Assembly (NCBI RefSeq): GCF_900109755.1
Contig: NZ_FOAR01000034.1
Coordinates: 1 to 50,127 of the forward strand
Origin: Pseudomonas agarici
GTDB taxonomy: Bacteria; Pseudomonadota; Gammaproteobacteria; Pseudomonadales; Pseudomonadaceae
Reading direction: 5' to 3'
Length of the DNA stretch: 50,127 nucleotides
Part shown: positions 8,492-16,724 of the stretch, one piece after another
How the letters are laid out: each line of letters starts with the position of its first letter
Position numbering within the stretch: the first letter of the stretch is position 1
Made by a program: the position numbers and the translations under genes
The notes under the pieces: model-generated
Database searches by the model: none
Told to the model about the DNA's origin: nothing
What the model saw: the letters and a program-made list of their open reading frames with translations, nothing else

Positions 8492-9496
8492 ATGACCCTC
8501 TCTACTCTTCGCTTTGGTAATTTGACTGCCGAGCGATTGTCTTATCAACACCCATTCCTCCTGGTCCATGCACCCGCCAATGTACCGGCAGACGAATGGG
8601 CGCGCGAACATCGTACCGCCTTGCGCGAGGCTCTACTGAAGCACGGCGCTATCCAAATTCGCGGCCTGGAGCTGAACAGGCGGCAGTTTGGCGCCGTGGG
8701 CCGCGTGTTGGAACCGGATGCCATCGACTACACCGGCGGTATTGGCCCCAGACATCTGGTTGAGGAAGATGTGTTCACATCGACAGACTTGCCACCCGCA
8801 GTCGGTCTGGCTTCCCATAATGAAATGTCCTATTCATCCACATGGCCGATGCGGGTGATGTTCTTCTGCGAAAAAGCCCCTAGTGAGGGAGGAGCGACAA
8901 CCGTTTGTGATGCCCGCCGAATACTTGAATGCTTGCCTGATGAAGTTCGTGATGAATTAAATACACGAGGCATTCGATACGTGAGAAACTATTCAGCACG
9001 CGTACCTTATAAATCCATCCAAGAAACATTTGGCACAACCGATCGTCAGGTTATCGACGCGTTTTGTGAGAAAAATAATATTCAAACTCAATGGAAAAAC
9101 GACACCACTCTTCAGCTTAGGCAGTTGGGGCCTGCGGTACGTCAACACCCCGAGACCGGTGAGTCTGTCTTCTTCAACACTTTGGTACTGTGGCACCCGG
9201 CCTATTGGCTGGATATCATGCGCCGTGTTTACCCTAACGCGCCGGAACCGCAACGGCCTGGCGACCTGTGGCAAGATGCTCAGTTCGCCGATGGTGGCAT
9301 TATTCCTGACTCCACCATTAATCTTATTCGCCGTGCCTACGAAGAACATGAGCTGGATATCTCCTGGCAGACGGGTGATATGCTCTATATTGACAACATG
9401 TTAGCGTCTCATGGCAGAAAGCCCTTTTCCGGTCAACGCTCGATACTTGCCTCGTTTCGCCAACCCGCCCGTGCCGCCGATTTTAATATCGATTGA
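8492..9496 (+). CDS. TauD/SyrP-type Fe(II)/2-oxoglutarate-dependent oxygenase
   Basis: A 334-residue member of the TauD/TfdA superfamily. The facial triad is visible: His109-x-Glu111 in ASHNEMSY and distal His307 in LASHGRKPF. Arg316 (SGQRSILASF) is the expected 2-oxoglutarate ligand. The HNE form with FFCEKAPSEGG just after it is typical of the SyrP/AmbC/AmbD branch, which often hydroxylates amino acids held on NRPS carriers. No NRPS is in the window, so the substrate is unknown. ATG 8492 has AAGGA seven bases upstream. Second gene of the operon. Confidence 0.85.
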   Translation: MTLSTLRFGNLTAERLSYQHPFLLVHAPANVPADEWAREHRTALREALLKHGAIQIRGLELNRRQFGAVGRVLEPDAIDYTGGIGPRHLVEEDVFTSTDLPPAVGLASHNEMSYSSTWPMRVMFFCEKAPSEGGATTVCDARRILECLPDEVRDELNTRGIRYVRNYSARVPYKSIQETFGTTDRQVIDAFCEKNNIQTQWKNDTTLQLRQLGPAVRQHPETGESVFFNTLVLWHPAYWLDIMRRVYPNAPEPQRPGDLWQDAQFADGGIIPDSTINLIRRAYEEHELDISWQTGDMLYIDNMLASHGRKPFSGQRSILASFRQPARAADFNID

Positions 9497-9538
9497 TTTT
9501 CGATCTCGAGAAATCGCTTAATCAAGAAGGATTCTTTT

Positions 9539-10390
9539 ATGCATATTTCCAGGCTATCGAATAACACGATGGGTGTGTCGATCAACCATGTCGATATATT
9601 GTCTCTGACGTTTCAAGACAGCGCCAGACTGCTGGATCTGGTTTATGAACACAAACTGGTTGTTGTCAAACAACAGACACTCAGCAAACAAGACTACGTG
9701 AACTTTTCGCGCATGTTAGGCACGCCACAAATCTACCCACAGGCCAATTATCATCACCCGGACCACCCGGAGATCTTTGTCTCGTCAAACATGCCCGAGA
9801 ATGGCAGAAAGGTCGGAGTATCAGGAACCGGACAATATTGGCACACCGACTGCCAGTTTCTGAGTGCGCCCTTGCCCCTGACCACCCTGCTGCCGCAGAT
9901 ATCGGCAAGCGGTCGGGCAACGGAATATATAGACATGGTGGCAATCTATGAAACGCTACCCGATTCACTGCGCGAACTGATCACGGGACGTGATGCCATT
10001 CACGAAGGTAAATGGCGTTACAAGATTCAAGAAGAAGACATTGATCGCTCGATCAGTGAGCTGCTCGCAGAAAAAGAGCAAATGGCACCTGCCGTGAGAC
10101 ATCCAGCGGTTATCACCCATCCTGTCACCGGTAAAAAGGCACTGTACATCAGCAGTGGCTTTACCGTGAGTCTCGCTGATATGTCTGCCGAGGACAGCGC
10201 GGCAGCGCTCCAGGCGCTGATTCGCTTTATTGAAAAGCCTGAGCATGTTTACAAACACCTCTGGGAAGAGGGCGATTTGTTGATTTGGGACAACCGAACC
10301 ACTTTGCATCGATCTTCGGCTTTGGCCAAGGGCGAGAAAAGTGTGAGCTATCGCATCGGTGTTTATGACAACAAAGACTTTTACGCTTAA
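9539..10390 (+). CDS. ScoE/Rv0097-like Fe(II)/2-oxoglutarate oxygenase, candidate isonitrile-forming enzyme
   Basis: A 283-residue TauD-family protein that looks like ScoE/Rv0097, which converts an N-carboxymethyl-3-amino acid to a 3-isocyano acid by oxidative decarboxylation. The triad is His102-x-Asp104 (YWHTDCQF) and His257, with Arg272 exactly 15 residues later, the spacing recalled for ScoE His295/Arg310. The block YHHPDHPEIFVSSN (residues 71-84) is characteristic of this branch. AGAAGGA lies seven bases before the ATG. It is 42 bp after the SyrP-type gene and 12 bp before the PaiB gene. The chemistry is inferred from the family and the FcoT-like neighbour. Confidence 0.78.
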   Translation: MHISRLSNNTMGVSINHVDILSLTFQDSARLLDLVYEHKLVVVKQQTLSKQDYVNFSRMLGTPQIYPQANYHHPDHPEIFVSSNMPENGRKVGVSGTGQYWHTDCQFLSAPLPLTTLLPQISASGRATEYIDMVAIYETLPDSLRELITGRDAIHEGKWRYKIQEEDIDRSISELLAEKEQMAPAVRHPAVITHPVTGKKALYISSGFTVSLADMSAEDSAAALQALIRFIEKPEHVYKHLWEEGDLLIWDNRTTLHRSSALAKGEKSVSYRIGVYDNKDFYA

Positions 10391-10402
10391 AAAGGGCTCT
10401 CC

Positions 10403-11038
10403 ATGTATCTTCCACCGCTATTCGAGGAAAAAGATCTGGCCGTGTTACGAGCAGCCGTGAACCAGGTTGGGTTCGGTACGCTTGTAACGTTTAACGACTC
10501 AGATCTAGAAATCAGCCATATCCCAATGTTGCTCGACGAAAACGAAGAGGGGTCACTACGTCTGTTGGGGCACCTGTCGCGCAACAACCCCCAGTTCCAG
10601 CCATTGTCAGTCGACAACCGAGCGATCGTGATGTTTCTTGGGCCCGATGCGTACATTTCACCTCAGTGGTACCCCAGTACGGCACAAACAGGTCGTTCAG
10701 TCCCGACCTGGAACTACACGGCCATACACATTCGCGGCACGATTCGATTTTTCCAGGAGGAGGAGCAAATACTGGAACTCCTTACCCGCCAAACCGCACG
10801 GCACGAGTCAGGGCGAGCTTATCCCTGGAGCCCCGCACAGGCACCGTCAGATCACATACACGCGATGGCCCATGGCGTTGTCGGTTTTGAAATTCCGGTG
10901 GAACACATTCAAGGGAAATGGAAGATGAGCCAATACGCATCCACAGAAGACCGCAAGGGCGCAATCGAGGGGCTCAGGCGTGAAAACCATGAGAAACCAG
11001 CGGCAGTGGCTGAAATAATGGAAGAACATCTGCGATAA
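10403..11038 (+). CDS. PaiB-family FMN-binding protein
   Basis: A 211-residue protein of the PaiB family, beginning MYLPPLFEEKD with the family blocks ISHIPMLLDE, GHLSRNNPQ and the YISPQWYPS segment (a split-barrel flavin-binding fold). PaiB was named as a repressor of sporulation and protease genes in Bacillus, but most homologues look like small flavoproteins. Its close coupling to oxygenase genes suggests either a flavin-linked accessory step or a local regulator. The ATG has AAAGGG upstream. Last gene of the operon. Confidence 0.85.
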   Translation: MYLPPLFEEKDLAVLRAAVNQVGFGTLVTFNDSDLEISHIPMLLDENEEGSLRLLGHLSRNNPQFQPLSVDNRAIVMFLGPDAYISPQWYPSTAQTGRSVPTWNYTAIHIRGTIRFFQEEEQILELLTRQTARHESGRAYPWSPAQAPSDHIHAMAHGVVGFEIPVEHIQGKWKMSQYASTEDRKGAIEGLRRENHEKPAAVAEIMEEHLR

Positions 11039-11122
11039 GCGGTTCTGTGCCACAAGGTCAGGGTGCCGTCTCGACGGCCCCTTACCCACCAGAATGGCCG
11101 TGACTTGTTCACTAATAAATAG

Positions 11123-11153
11123 CCCCGAAGCACCGCGATCAGAGGTTTCGGGG
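11123..11153. terminator. Candidate bidirectional hairpin between paiB-like gene and yqcC
   Basis: CCCCGAA pairs with TTCGGGG across a 17-nt loop. On the minus strand it is followed by CTATTTATTAG, weakly T-rich. It could end transcription of the minus-strand mrcB-TPR-yqcC group, the accessory operon, or both. Confidence 0.4.
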
Positions 11154-11171
11154 TCGCCTCGCAGCCCAATA

Positions 11172-11192
11172 GGGGCAAGCCCCTCGCCACAC
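11172..11192 (-). repeat. Pseudomonas REP-like element, right flank of accessory operon
   Basis: On the minus strand this reads GTGGCGAGGGGCTTGCCCC, a good match to the common Pseudomonas REP palindrome. It is in the opposite orientation to the degenerate copy at 7473, and together they bracket the accessory operon. Confidence 0.75.
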
Positions 11193-11197
11193 TTATG

Positions 11198-11536
11198 TCA
11201 GCCGGTTCGGGGCGATTCGCTGATCAACTGATCGAACCGTGCCAGCAACTCCTGCAACGTTCGGCCCTGGCCCGGACGCTGGGCATAGACCATTTCGGCC
11301 ATGGCCAGGATACCCGAGGCGTTGGGCAGCGGCAGATTCTGTTCGAGAATGATCTTCATCTTCGGCAGGAAAACCCATTGCAACCATTGCTCGAACTCCA
11401 GTGTGTCGACACTGAAAGGCTCGACACTGGCCAGAGCCTGCGCGGGAGGCGGTAGTTCATCCCACCAGCCCTGGATGCGCAACTCACGTTCGATCAGCAG
11501 CAACTGGTCGGCAATCAACAGCAAACGCCCGTCCAT
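11198..11536 (-). CDS. YqcC family protein
   Basis: A 112-residue acidic helical protein of the YqcC (DUF446) family, with the family pattern WWDELPPPAQAL and the FEQWLQWVFLPKM segment. E. coli YqcC is encoded next to the pseudouridine synthase truC; its role is not settled. The ATG overlaps the TGA of the upstream TPR gene (TGATG), so the two are translationally coupled. It is the last gene of the mrcB-TPR-yqcC row. Confidence 0.85.
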   Translation of the reverse strand: MDGRLLLIADQLLLIERELRIQGWWDELPPPAQALASVEPFSVDTLEFEQWLQWVFLPKMKIILEQNLPLPNASGILAMAEMVYAQRPGQGRTLQELLARFDQLISESPRTG

Positions 11537-12273
11537 CAGAGACTGACCTTGGCCTTCTGTCGCGCCAAGGCCGCGCCAGCCGCATCACCCTGCTTTTCCC
11601 GAGCCTGGGCGATCAGGCCCCAGAGGCTGGCCTGCAAATCCGGTCGACCATTGGCAAGGCTCAAGCCACGACGTGCCAGTTGTTCCGCTTGTGGGGCATC
11701 GCCCTGGGCCATCCGTACCTGCGCCAGGCGATAAAGCACTTGCGGCTCACGCGGGGCCACGCGCTGGGCCCGCTCCAGGCTTGACGAGGCACCGTTCAGG
11801 TCACCGCTGGACTGCTGCTGCTGGGCCGTGGTCAGAAGCGCCAGGACCGGACCATCCAACTGCTCATCGGCCGACAGGCCACCGACATTGCCCGAAGGCA
11901 CGCCGCTGGGCGTCACCTGGCTGGGCATGTTGTAGCTGCCCTGATTGATCGGCGCACTGTCCTGTGCTCCCGGAGTCATCGGCCCTGACGTGGCGGGGCC
12001 AGGTGTCCAGGGTTCGCTGCTGATCGGCGCGGAAGTCGCCGCGCCTCCCCCCGGAATCATCACCACCACCCCGGAATCCTGCGCAACGGCCTGAGCTTGG
12101 TTCGGCGCGGTGCGCTTGACGATGGTTTGGCGGAAACCGCCGTTGGCGGAAATCCGATCATTGTTGGAGACGGCAGTCCCGGAATCGACCACAGGGATCG
12201 AACCATGGGGCACGCTCGAGCAACCGCCGAGCAAAGCCAGAGCCGTAAAAGCTGGAAACCACCACTTGTTCAC
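11536..12273 (-). CDS. TPR-containing lipoprotein
   Basis: A 245-residue predicted lipoprotein. The signal ends in the lipobox LGGC with Cys18 as the lipidation site. A Pro/Gly/Ser-rich low-complexity linker follows (about residues 60-130). The C-terminal half is tetratricopeptide-like (LLTTAQQQQSSGDLNGA, then REPQVLYRLAQVRMAQG). The start is GTG at 12273 with AGAGGG seven bases upstream. It lies just after mrcB on the same strand, so it may help PBP1B or envelope assembly, but that is only positional inference. Confidence 0.8.
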   Translation of the reverse strand: MNKWWFPAFTALALLGGCSSVPHGSIPVVDSGTAVSNNDRISANGGFRQTIVKRTAPNQAQAVAQDSGVVVMIPGGGAATSAPISSEPWTPGPATSGPMTPGAQDSAPINQGSYNMPSQVTPSGVPSGNVGGLSADEQLDGPVLALLTTAQQQQSSGDLNGASSSLERAQRVAPREPQVLYRLAQVRMAQGDAPQAEQLARRGLSLANGRPDLQASLWGLIAQAREKQGDAAGAALARQKAKVSL

Positions 12274-12289
12274 TGCAAACCCTCTTCGC

Positions 12290-14614
12290 TTAATTCAACC
12301 AGCCCTTGACCCAATCCATCACTTCGGTGGCCGGCGCAGGCACCGCACCACCACAAGCCGCACCTGGCGCGGGTTCACTACCGCGAATATACGGCATCTG
12401 CACCGCACCCGGGCAATTGGCATCGGAGCCCTGCCCGGTGTGCGGATCGACCCAGGCCTGAACGATATTATCCGGCTGTGGCATGTCCAGCGGCAGCGGA
12501 TCGGCTTTCTTCATAAAACTGGTCCAGACCTGCAAGGCACCGGTGGCGCCGGTAAACGGCGTCTTGCCGTTGTCGTCGCGCCCCAGCCAGACCACTGCCA
12601 GCAGGTCCTGGCTGAAACCGGAGAACCAACTGTCACGGGAGTCGTTACTGGTGCCGGACTTGCCCGCCAATGTCAGGGTTCTTGGCAGCACATTGTAGGC
12701 ACTGGCCCCGGTCCCCTCGCGCATCACCCGCTGCATCGCCGCCTGAATCAGATAGATCGAACCCGGATCGAAGCGTTGCTGGATCTGGAACGGGTAGCGC
12801 TTGAGCGGTTCGCCCTCGCCCGTCAAGACGCTGCGGATACCGCGCATCGGCGTATTGAAGCCGCCGTTGGCGATGGTCTGGTACATGGTTGCCACTTCCA
12901 TTGGGGTCATGCCACCGGCCCCCAGCAATATCGATGGATAAGCGGGAAACTCACGGGTAATCCCTAATCGGGCGACCGTCTTGAGTACGTTCGGTACACC
13001 GACCTCCAGACCCAGGCGTGCCGTCGACAGATTGTAGGAGTGCGCCAGCCCTTGATACAGGAAAACCGTGCCGTGGGAACGGCGATCGAAGTTCTGCGGT
13101 TTCCAGACCTGGCCATCCGCGCCTTTCACCGAGAAACCTTCATCCGACAACCAACTGGTCAGCGTGTACTGGCTCGGTTTTTCCAGTGCGGTCAGATAGA
13201 CCGCCGGCTTGATCAGCGAGCCGATATTGCGTACCGCATCCAGCGCCCGGTTGAAGCCGGCGAAACCGGGCTGACGACTGCCGATCATAGCCTGGACTTC
13301 ACCGGTTTCCGGGTTGGTCACTACCATTGCCGCTTCGACATCCTCCGAACCCTTGCGACCGGCCAGACGCTTGAACGTTTCATTGACCGAGGCTTCGGCC
13401 TTCATCTGCAAGATCGGATCGAAGCTGGTGAAAATCCGCAGCCCCTCCTCGGTCAAATCTTCGTCACGATAGTCTTCGCGCAACTGACGCTTGACCAGAT
13501 CGAGAAAACCGGGGAACGAGCTGTCGGCCAGGCTACCGCGCTTGGTGACGCCCAGCGGCATCTTCTTCGCTGCCTCGACCTGTTCGACAGGCACCACGCC
13601 CTGCTGTGCCAATAGATCGAGCACCAGGTTACGCCGTTCGAGGGCACGCTCGGGATAACGACGCGGATTGTAGTAGGACGGCCCCTTGACCATCCCCACC
13701 AGCAACGCAACCTGATGCAGCTTCAATTCGGCAAACGGCTGGCTGAAGAAGAACTGGCTCGCCAGGCCGAAACCGTGTACGGCGCGCTGGCCGTCCTGGC
13801 CGATAAAGACTTCGTTGAGATAGGCTTCGAGAATCTCTTTCTTGTCGTAGTGCAGTTCCAGCAGCAAGGCCATCATGGCCTCCGTGAGCTTGCGACTCAG
13901 GCTGCGTTCGTTGGTCAAGAAGAAGTTCTTCACCAATTGCTGGGTCAATGTACTACCGCCTTGGCGCATCTGGCCCGCCGAAGTATTGACCCAGATCGCC
14001 CGGGCAATCGACTTCGGCGAAACACCGAAATGATGATAGAAATCTCGATCCTCGACGGTCACCAGGGTATCGAGCAAATAGGGCGGCACCTGATCGATTT
14101 TGATCAGGATCCGATCCTCGAGATTTTTCGGGTACAGGCCACCGATTAGCAACGGCTCAAGCCGCACTACCGAGAGTTTCGAGCCATTGAGCGCCGACAG
14201 TTCGGCGACATAGTCGCCGGAGAAACGCACACGCACTGGCTGCGCCGCTTCCATGCCCTCGTAAAACTGGAAGCCACGGGTATTCAGGTCGACCGTGTTG
14301 CCATTGACCGCCGCCGCTCCCGGACCGTTGACCACCGCCTCGCGGCGATAGCCAAGGGCATCGAGTTCAGTCAGGAAATCCGCCTTGCTCAGTTTCTGGC
14401 CGACGAACAGCTCCAACGGCCGGGCATAGACCTTGGCCGGGATAGTCCAGCGCTTGCCGGAGAACTTCTCCTGCACCACGGCATCGAGGTAAATGGCGAA
14501 GCCGGCCAGCACCACAAGGCCGACCAGACTGAGCTTGAGCACCCAGCCGAGCCAGGGACGAAGGCCGCGGGAGGCAGGTTTGAGTTTGGAACGCGGGGAT
14601 CGAGTACGAGTCAT
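12290..14614 (-). CDS. mrcB: Penicillin-binding protein 1B, bifunctional transglycosylase/transpeptidase
   Basis: A 774-residue class A PBP that polymerises and cross-links peptidoglycan in the periplasm. It has a short basic cytoplasmic tail, one membrane anchor near residues 22-46 and a UB2H-like region. The glycosyltransferase domain follows (EDRDFYHHFGV, GGSTLTQQLVKN), then the transpeptidase domain with SLIKPAVY, YNLSTARLG and KSGTSNDSRD. The ATG at 14614 has no Shine-Dalgarno and lies only eight bases from a perfect -10 box. The length fits PBP1B. Confidence 0.96.
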   Translation of the reverse strand: MTRTRSPRSKLKPASRGLRPWLGWVLKLSLVGLVVLAGFAIYLDAVVQEKFSGKRWTIPAKVYARPLELFVGQKLSKADFLTELDALGYRREAVVNGPGAAAVNGNTVDLNTRGFQFYEGMEAAQPVRVRFSGDYVAELSALNGSKLSVVRLEPLLIGGLYPKNLEDRILIKIDQVPPYLLDTLVTVEDRDFYHHFGVSPKSIARAIWVNTSAGQMRQGGSTLTQQLVKNFFLTNERSLSRKLTEAMMALLLELHYDKKEILEAYLNEVFIGQDGQRAVHGFGLASQFFFSQPFAELKLHQVALLVGMVKGPSYYNPRRYPERALERRNLVLDLLAQQGVVPVEQVEAAKKMPLGVTKRGSLADSSFPGFLDLVKRQLREDYRDEDLTEEGLRIFTSFDPILQMKAEASVNETFKRLAGRKGSEDVEAAMVVTNPETGEVQAMIGSRQPGFAGFNRALDAVRNIGSLIKPAVYLTALEKPSQYTLTSWLSDEGFSVKGADGQVWKPQNFDRRSHGTVFLYQGLAHSYNLSTARLGLEVGVPNVLKTVARLGITREFPAYPSILLGAGGMTPMEVATMYQTIANGGFNTPMRGIRSVLTGEGEPLKRYPFQIQQRFDPGSIYLIQAAMQRVMREGTGASAYNVLPRTLTLAGKSGTSNDSRDSWFSGFSQDLLAVVWLGRDDNGKTPFTGATGALQVWTSFMKKADPLPLDMPQPDNIVQAWVDPHTGQGSDANCPGAVQMPYIRGSEPAPGAACGGAVPAPATEVMDWVKGWLN

Positions 14615-14622
14615 GGGCGCGG

Positions 14623-14628
14623 ATTATA
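14623..14628 (-). promoter_or_regulatory. Perfect -10 box immediately upstream of mrcB
   Basis: TATAAT on the minus strand, separated by eight bases (CCGCGCCC) from the mrcB ATG. A start six to eight bases downstream would leave a 0-2 nt leader. No strong -35 is visible; TGTTGC, 16 bases upstream, is the best candidate. Confidence 0.5.
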
Positions 14629-14666
14629 CGCACTTTATTCATGAGCAACATGCACGCTCCAGCGGT

Positions 14667-14694
14667 TTGCAGCACTCGCCCGAGCAGCCATAAT
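14667..14694 (+). promoter_or_regulatory. Promoter of the kinase-like gene
   Basis: TTGCAG, 16 nt, CATAAT, reading away from mrcB toward the gene at 14733. The divergent mrcB start lies about 50 bp away. Confidence 0.5.
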
Positions 14695-14732
14695 AGCGGC
14701 CTTGAATTTTCCGAACGTTGAAGGATCGCCCC

Positions 14733-16289
14733 GTGAGCCAGTCCCTGATCGCCGCCCTGCAAAACCCGGCCCTCTACCCTCACCCGGTAGAAGGATTCCA
14801 GCTCATCGAAACCCATATTTCCTGGGTCCTGCTCACCGGGCCCTATGCCTACAAGATCAAAAAGCCAGTCAATTTCGGCTTTCTCGACTTCACCGAGTTG
14901 TCCAGCCGCGAACACTTCTGCGCGGAAGAGCTCCGCCTGAACCGGCGCCTGACCGACGACCTGTACCTGGAAGTCCTGCCAGTCACCGGTACGGTCGAGT
15001 CCCCGCAATTGGGCGGCGATGGCCCGGCTTTCGAATACCTGTTGAAAATGCGCCAGTTCCCGCAAAGCCAACTACTCAGCACCTTGCAGGCCAATGGTGA
15101 GTTGACCACCCGGCATATCGACGAGATGGCGCAACAAATCGCCCGCTTCCACCAGAACGCGCCGAAAGTGCCGAACGATCACTACCAAGGTACTCCAGAA
15201 GCGGTCATGGACCCGGTGCGGCAAAATTTCGAGCAGATTCGTCCGTTCCTCCAGGACAAGGCCGACCTGTTGCAACTCGAGGCCCTGCAAACCTGGGCCG
15301 AGACCAGTTTCGAACGCCTCAAGCCGTTGTTTGCCCAACGTAAGGCCGAAGGCTTCATCCGTGAATGCCATGGCGATATCCACCTGGGCAACGCCACCGT
15401 CATCGACGACAACGTGGTGATCTTCGACTGCATCGAATTCAATGAACCGTTCCGTTTCACCGACGTCTATGCCGACATCGGTTTCCTGGCCATGGACTTG
15501 GAAGACCGCAATCTCAAGTGCCTGGCCCGACGCTTCATCAGCCAGTACCTGGAACTGACCGGTGATTATCAGGGCCTGGAGGTGTTGAACTTCTACAAAG
15601 CCTACCGTGCCCTGGTCCGCGCCAAGGTCGCGCTGTTCAGCATGCCGACGGACGCCACCGCCGTACAACGGGCCATCGCCCTGCGCCAATACCGCAACTA
15701 CGCCAACCTGGCGGAAAGCTACAGCACCATCCCGTCGCGCTTTCTGGCCATTACTCATGGGGTGTCGGCGGTCGGCAAGAGCCATGTGGCCATGCACCTG
15801 GTCGAGGCTCTGGGCGCGCTGCGCCTGCGTTCCGATGTCGAGCGCAAGCGCCTGTTCGGCGAACAGCAGGGCACCAAGGCGCTGGGGAACGGCATTTACA
15901 GCCAGGATGCCAGCGCACAGACCTATCAGCGCCTGCATGAAATCGCCGACATCATCCTACGCGCCGGTTTCCCGGTGGTGATCGATGCCACCTACCTCAA
16001 GCGCGACCAGCGCGACGCTGCCGCCAAGGTTGCCGAAGCCACTGGTGCGCCCTGCCTGATCCTCGATTGCGACGCTCCCCAGGCGGTCATCGAGAGCTGG
16101 CTGACCCAGCGCCAGGCAGACGCCATCGATCCTTCCGATGCGACCCTGGAAGTCATCGCCGCCCAACAGGCCACTCGCGAAGCCCTGGATGCCGATGAAA
16201 TTTCGCGGAGCAAACGCGTGCAAACCAACGAGAGCAGCAGCCTCGACACCCTGATTGCGCAGATTCGCCTGCGCCTGCCAGGTCTGTAA
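14733..16289 (+). CDS. Two-domain protein: aminoglycoside-phosphotransferase-like domain plus P-loop kinase domain
   Basis: A 518-residue protein. The N-terminal half has the phosphotransferase catalytic blocks CHGDIHLGN (near residue 213) and VIFDCIEFN, and KIKKPVNFGFLDF near its start as the nucleotide-lysine region. The C-terminal part (from about residue 340) has a Walker A, THGVSAVGKS, and is shaped like zeta-toxin or gluconate-kinase P-loop enzymes. This pairing is common in proteobacteria and its substrate is unknown. I choose GTG 14733, with AAGGA seven bases upstream, over the longer TTG start. A hairpin follows the stop. Confidence 0.85.
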   Translation: MSQSLIAALQNPALYPHPVEGFQLIETHISWVLLTGPYAYKIKKPVNFGFLDFTELSSREHFCAEELRLNRRLTDDLYLEVLPVTGTVESPQLGGDGPAFEYLLKMRQFPQSQLLSTLQANGELTTRHIDEMAQQIARFHQNAPKVPNDHYQGTPEAVMDPVRQNFEQIRPFLQDKADLLQLEALQTWAETSFERLKPLFAQRKAEGFIRECHGDIHLGNATVIDDNVVIFDCIEFNEPFRFTDVYADIGFLAMDLEDRNLKCLARRFISQYLELTGDYQGLEVLNFYKAYRALVRAKVALFSMPTDATAVQRAIALRQYRNYANLAESYSTIPSRFLAITHGVSAVGKSHVAMHLVEALGALRLRSDVERKRLFGEQQGTKALGNGIYSQDASAQTYQRLHEIADIILRAGFPVVIDATYLKRDQRDAAAKVAEATGAPCLILDCDAPQAVIESWLTQRQADAIDPSDATLEVIAAQQATREALDADEISRSKRVQTNESSSLDTLIAQIRLRLPGL

Positions 16290-16297
16290 AAAACTAT

Positions 16298-16332
16298 TTC
16301 AGCCGCGAAGCCGCAATGGCTTCACGGCTGAA
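16298..16332 (+). terminator. Hairpin after the kinase-like gene
   Basis: TTCAGCCG and GAAGCC pair with GGCTTC and CGGCTGAA around a GCAAT loop, a long near-perfect stem nine bases after the stop codon. No T run follows on the plus strand, so termination may be weak or Rho-assisted. Confidence 0.55.
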
Positions 16333-16379
16333 GAATAGTGGCATTATAATGGCGTCATAAATCCTACAGGAGACGCCTC

Positions 16380-16724
16380 ATGAGCCATCCCAAGCTTCTC
16401 GACTCCGCTTTGTTTGCCTTGCTGCACAAAGATGACATTGCCGGTTTCAATAAAGCCCGCCCCAAGGATGGCCAGATCGACATGCGTGGCGGCGACTTCC
16501 GCGGTCTCGACCTGCGCGAACTGAACGCTGACGGCATCGATTTCACCGACGCCTACTTCCGCTCCGCCGATCTGCGCGGCGTGAACTTCCAAAACGCCAT
16601 ACTGGAAGGTGCCAGCGTGGCACACGCGCAGATCTCCGGGGCCTACTTTCCGACACAACTGAAGGCTGCCGAGATCCTGATGTCCGTGCAATTCGGCACA
16701 CGTCTGCGCTACGATCCAAAGTAA
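16380..16724 (+). CDS. Pentapeptide-repeat protein
   Basis: A 114-residue soluble protein. About residues 36-80 are a short run of pentapeptide repeats of the A(D/N)LXX kind (FRGLDLRELNADGIDFTDAY, then RSADLRGVNF), which should form a small right-handed beta-helix. The rest is helical. The ATG at 16380 has AGGAG upstream, and TATAAT at 16345-16350 is a likely -10. No specific function can be assigned. Confidence 0.8.
   Translation: MSHPKLLDSALFALLHKDDIAGFNKARPKDGQIDMRGGDFRGLDLRELNADGIDFTDAYFRSADLRGVNFQNAILEGASVAHAQISGAYFPTQLKAAEILMSVQFGTRLRYDPK

Noticed and set aside
8492..10390. The two oxygenases as an AmbC/AmbD pair of AMB biosynthesis
   Set aside because: There is no NRPS (AmbB/AmbE-like) nearby, and the second enzyme with the FcoT-like neighbour fits the ScoE branch better.
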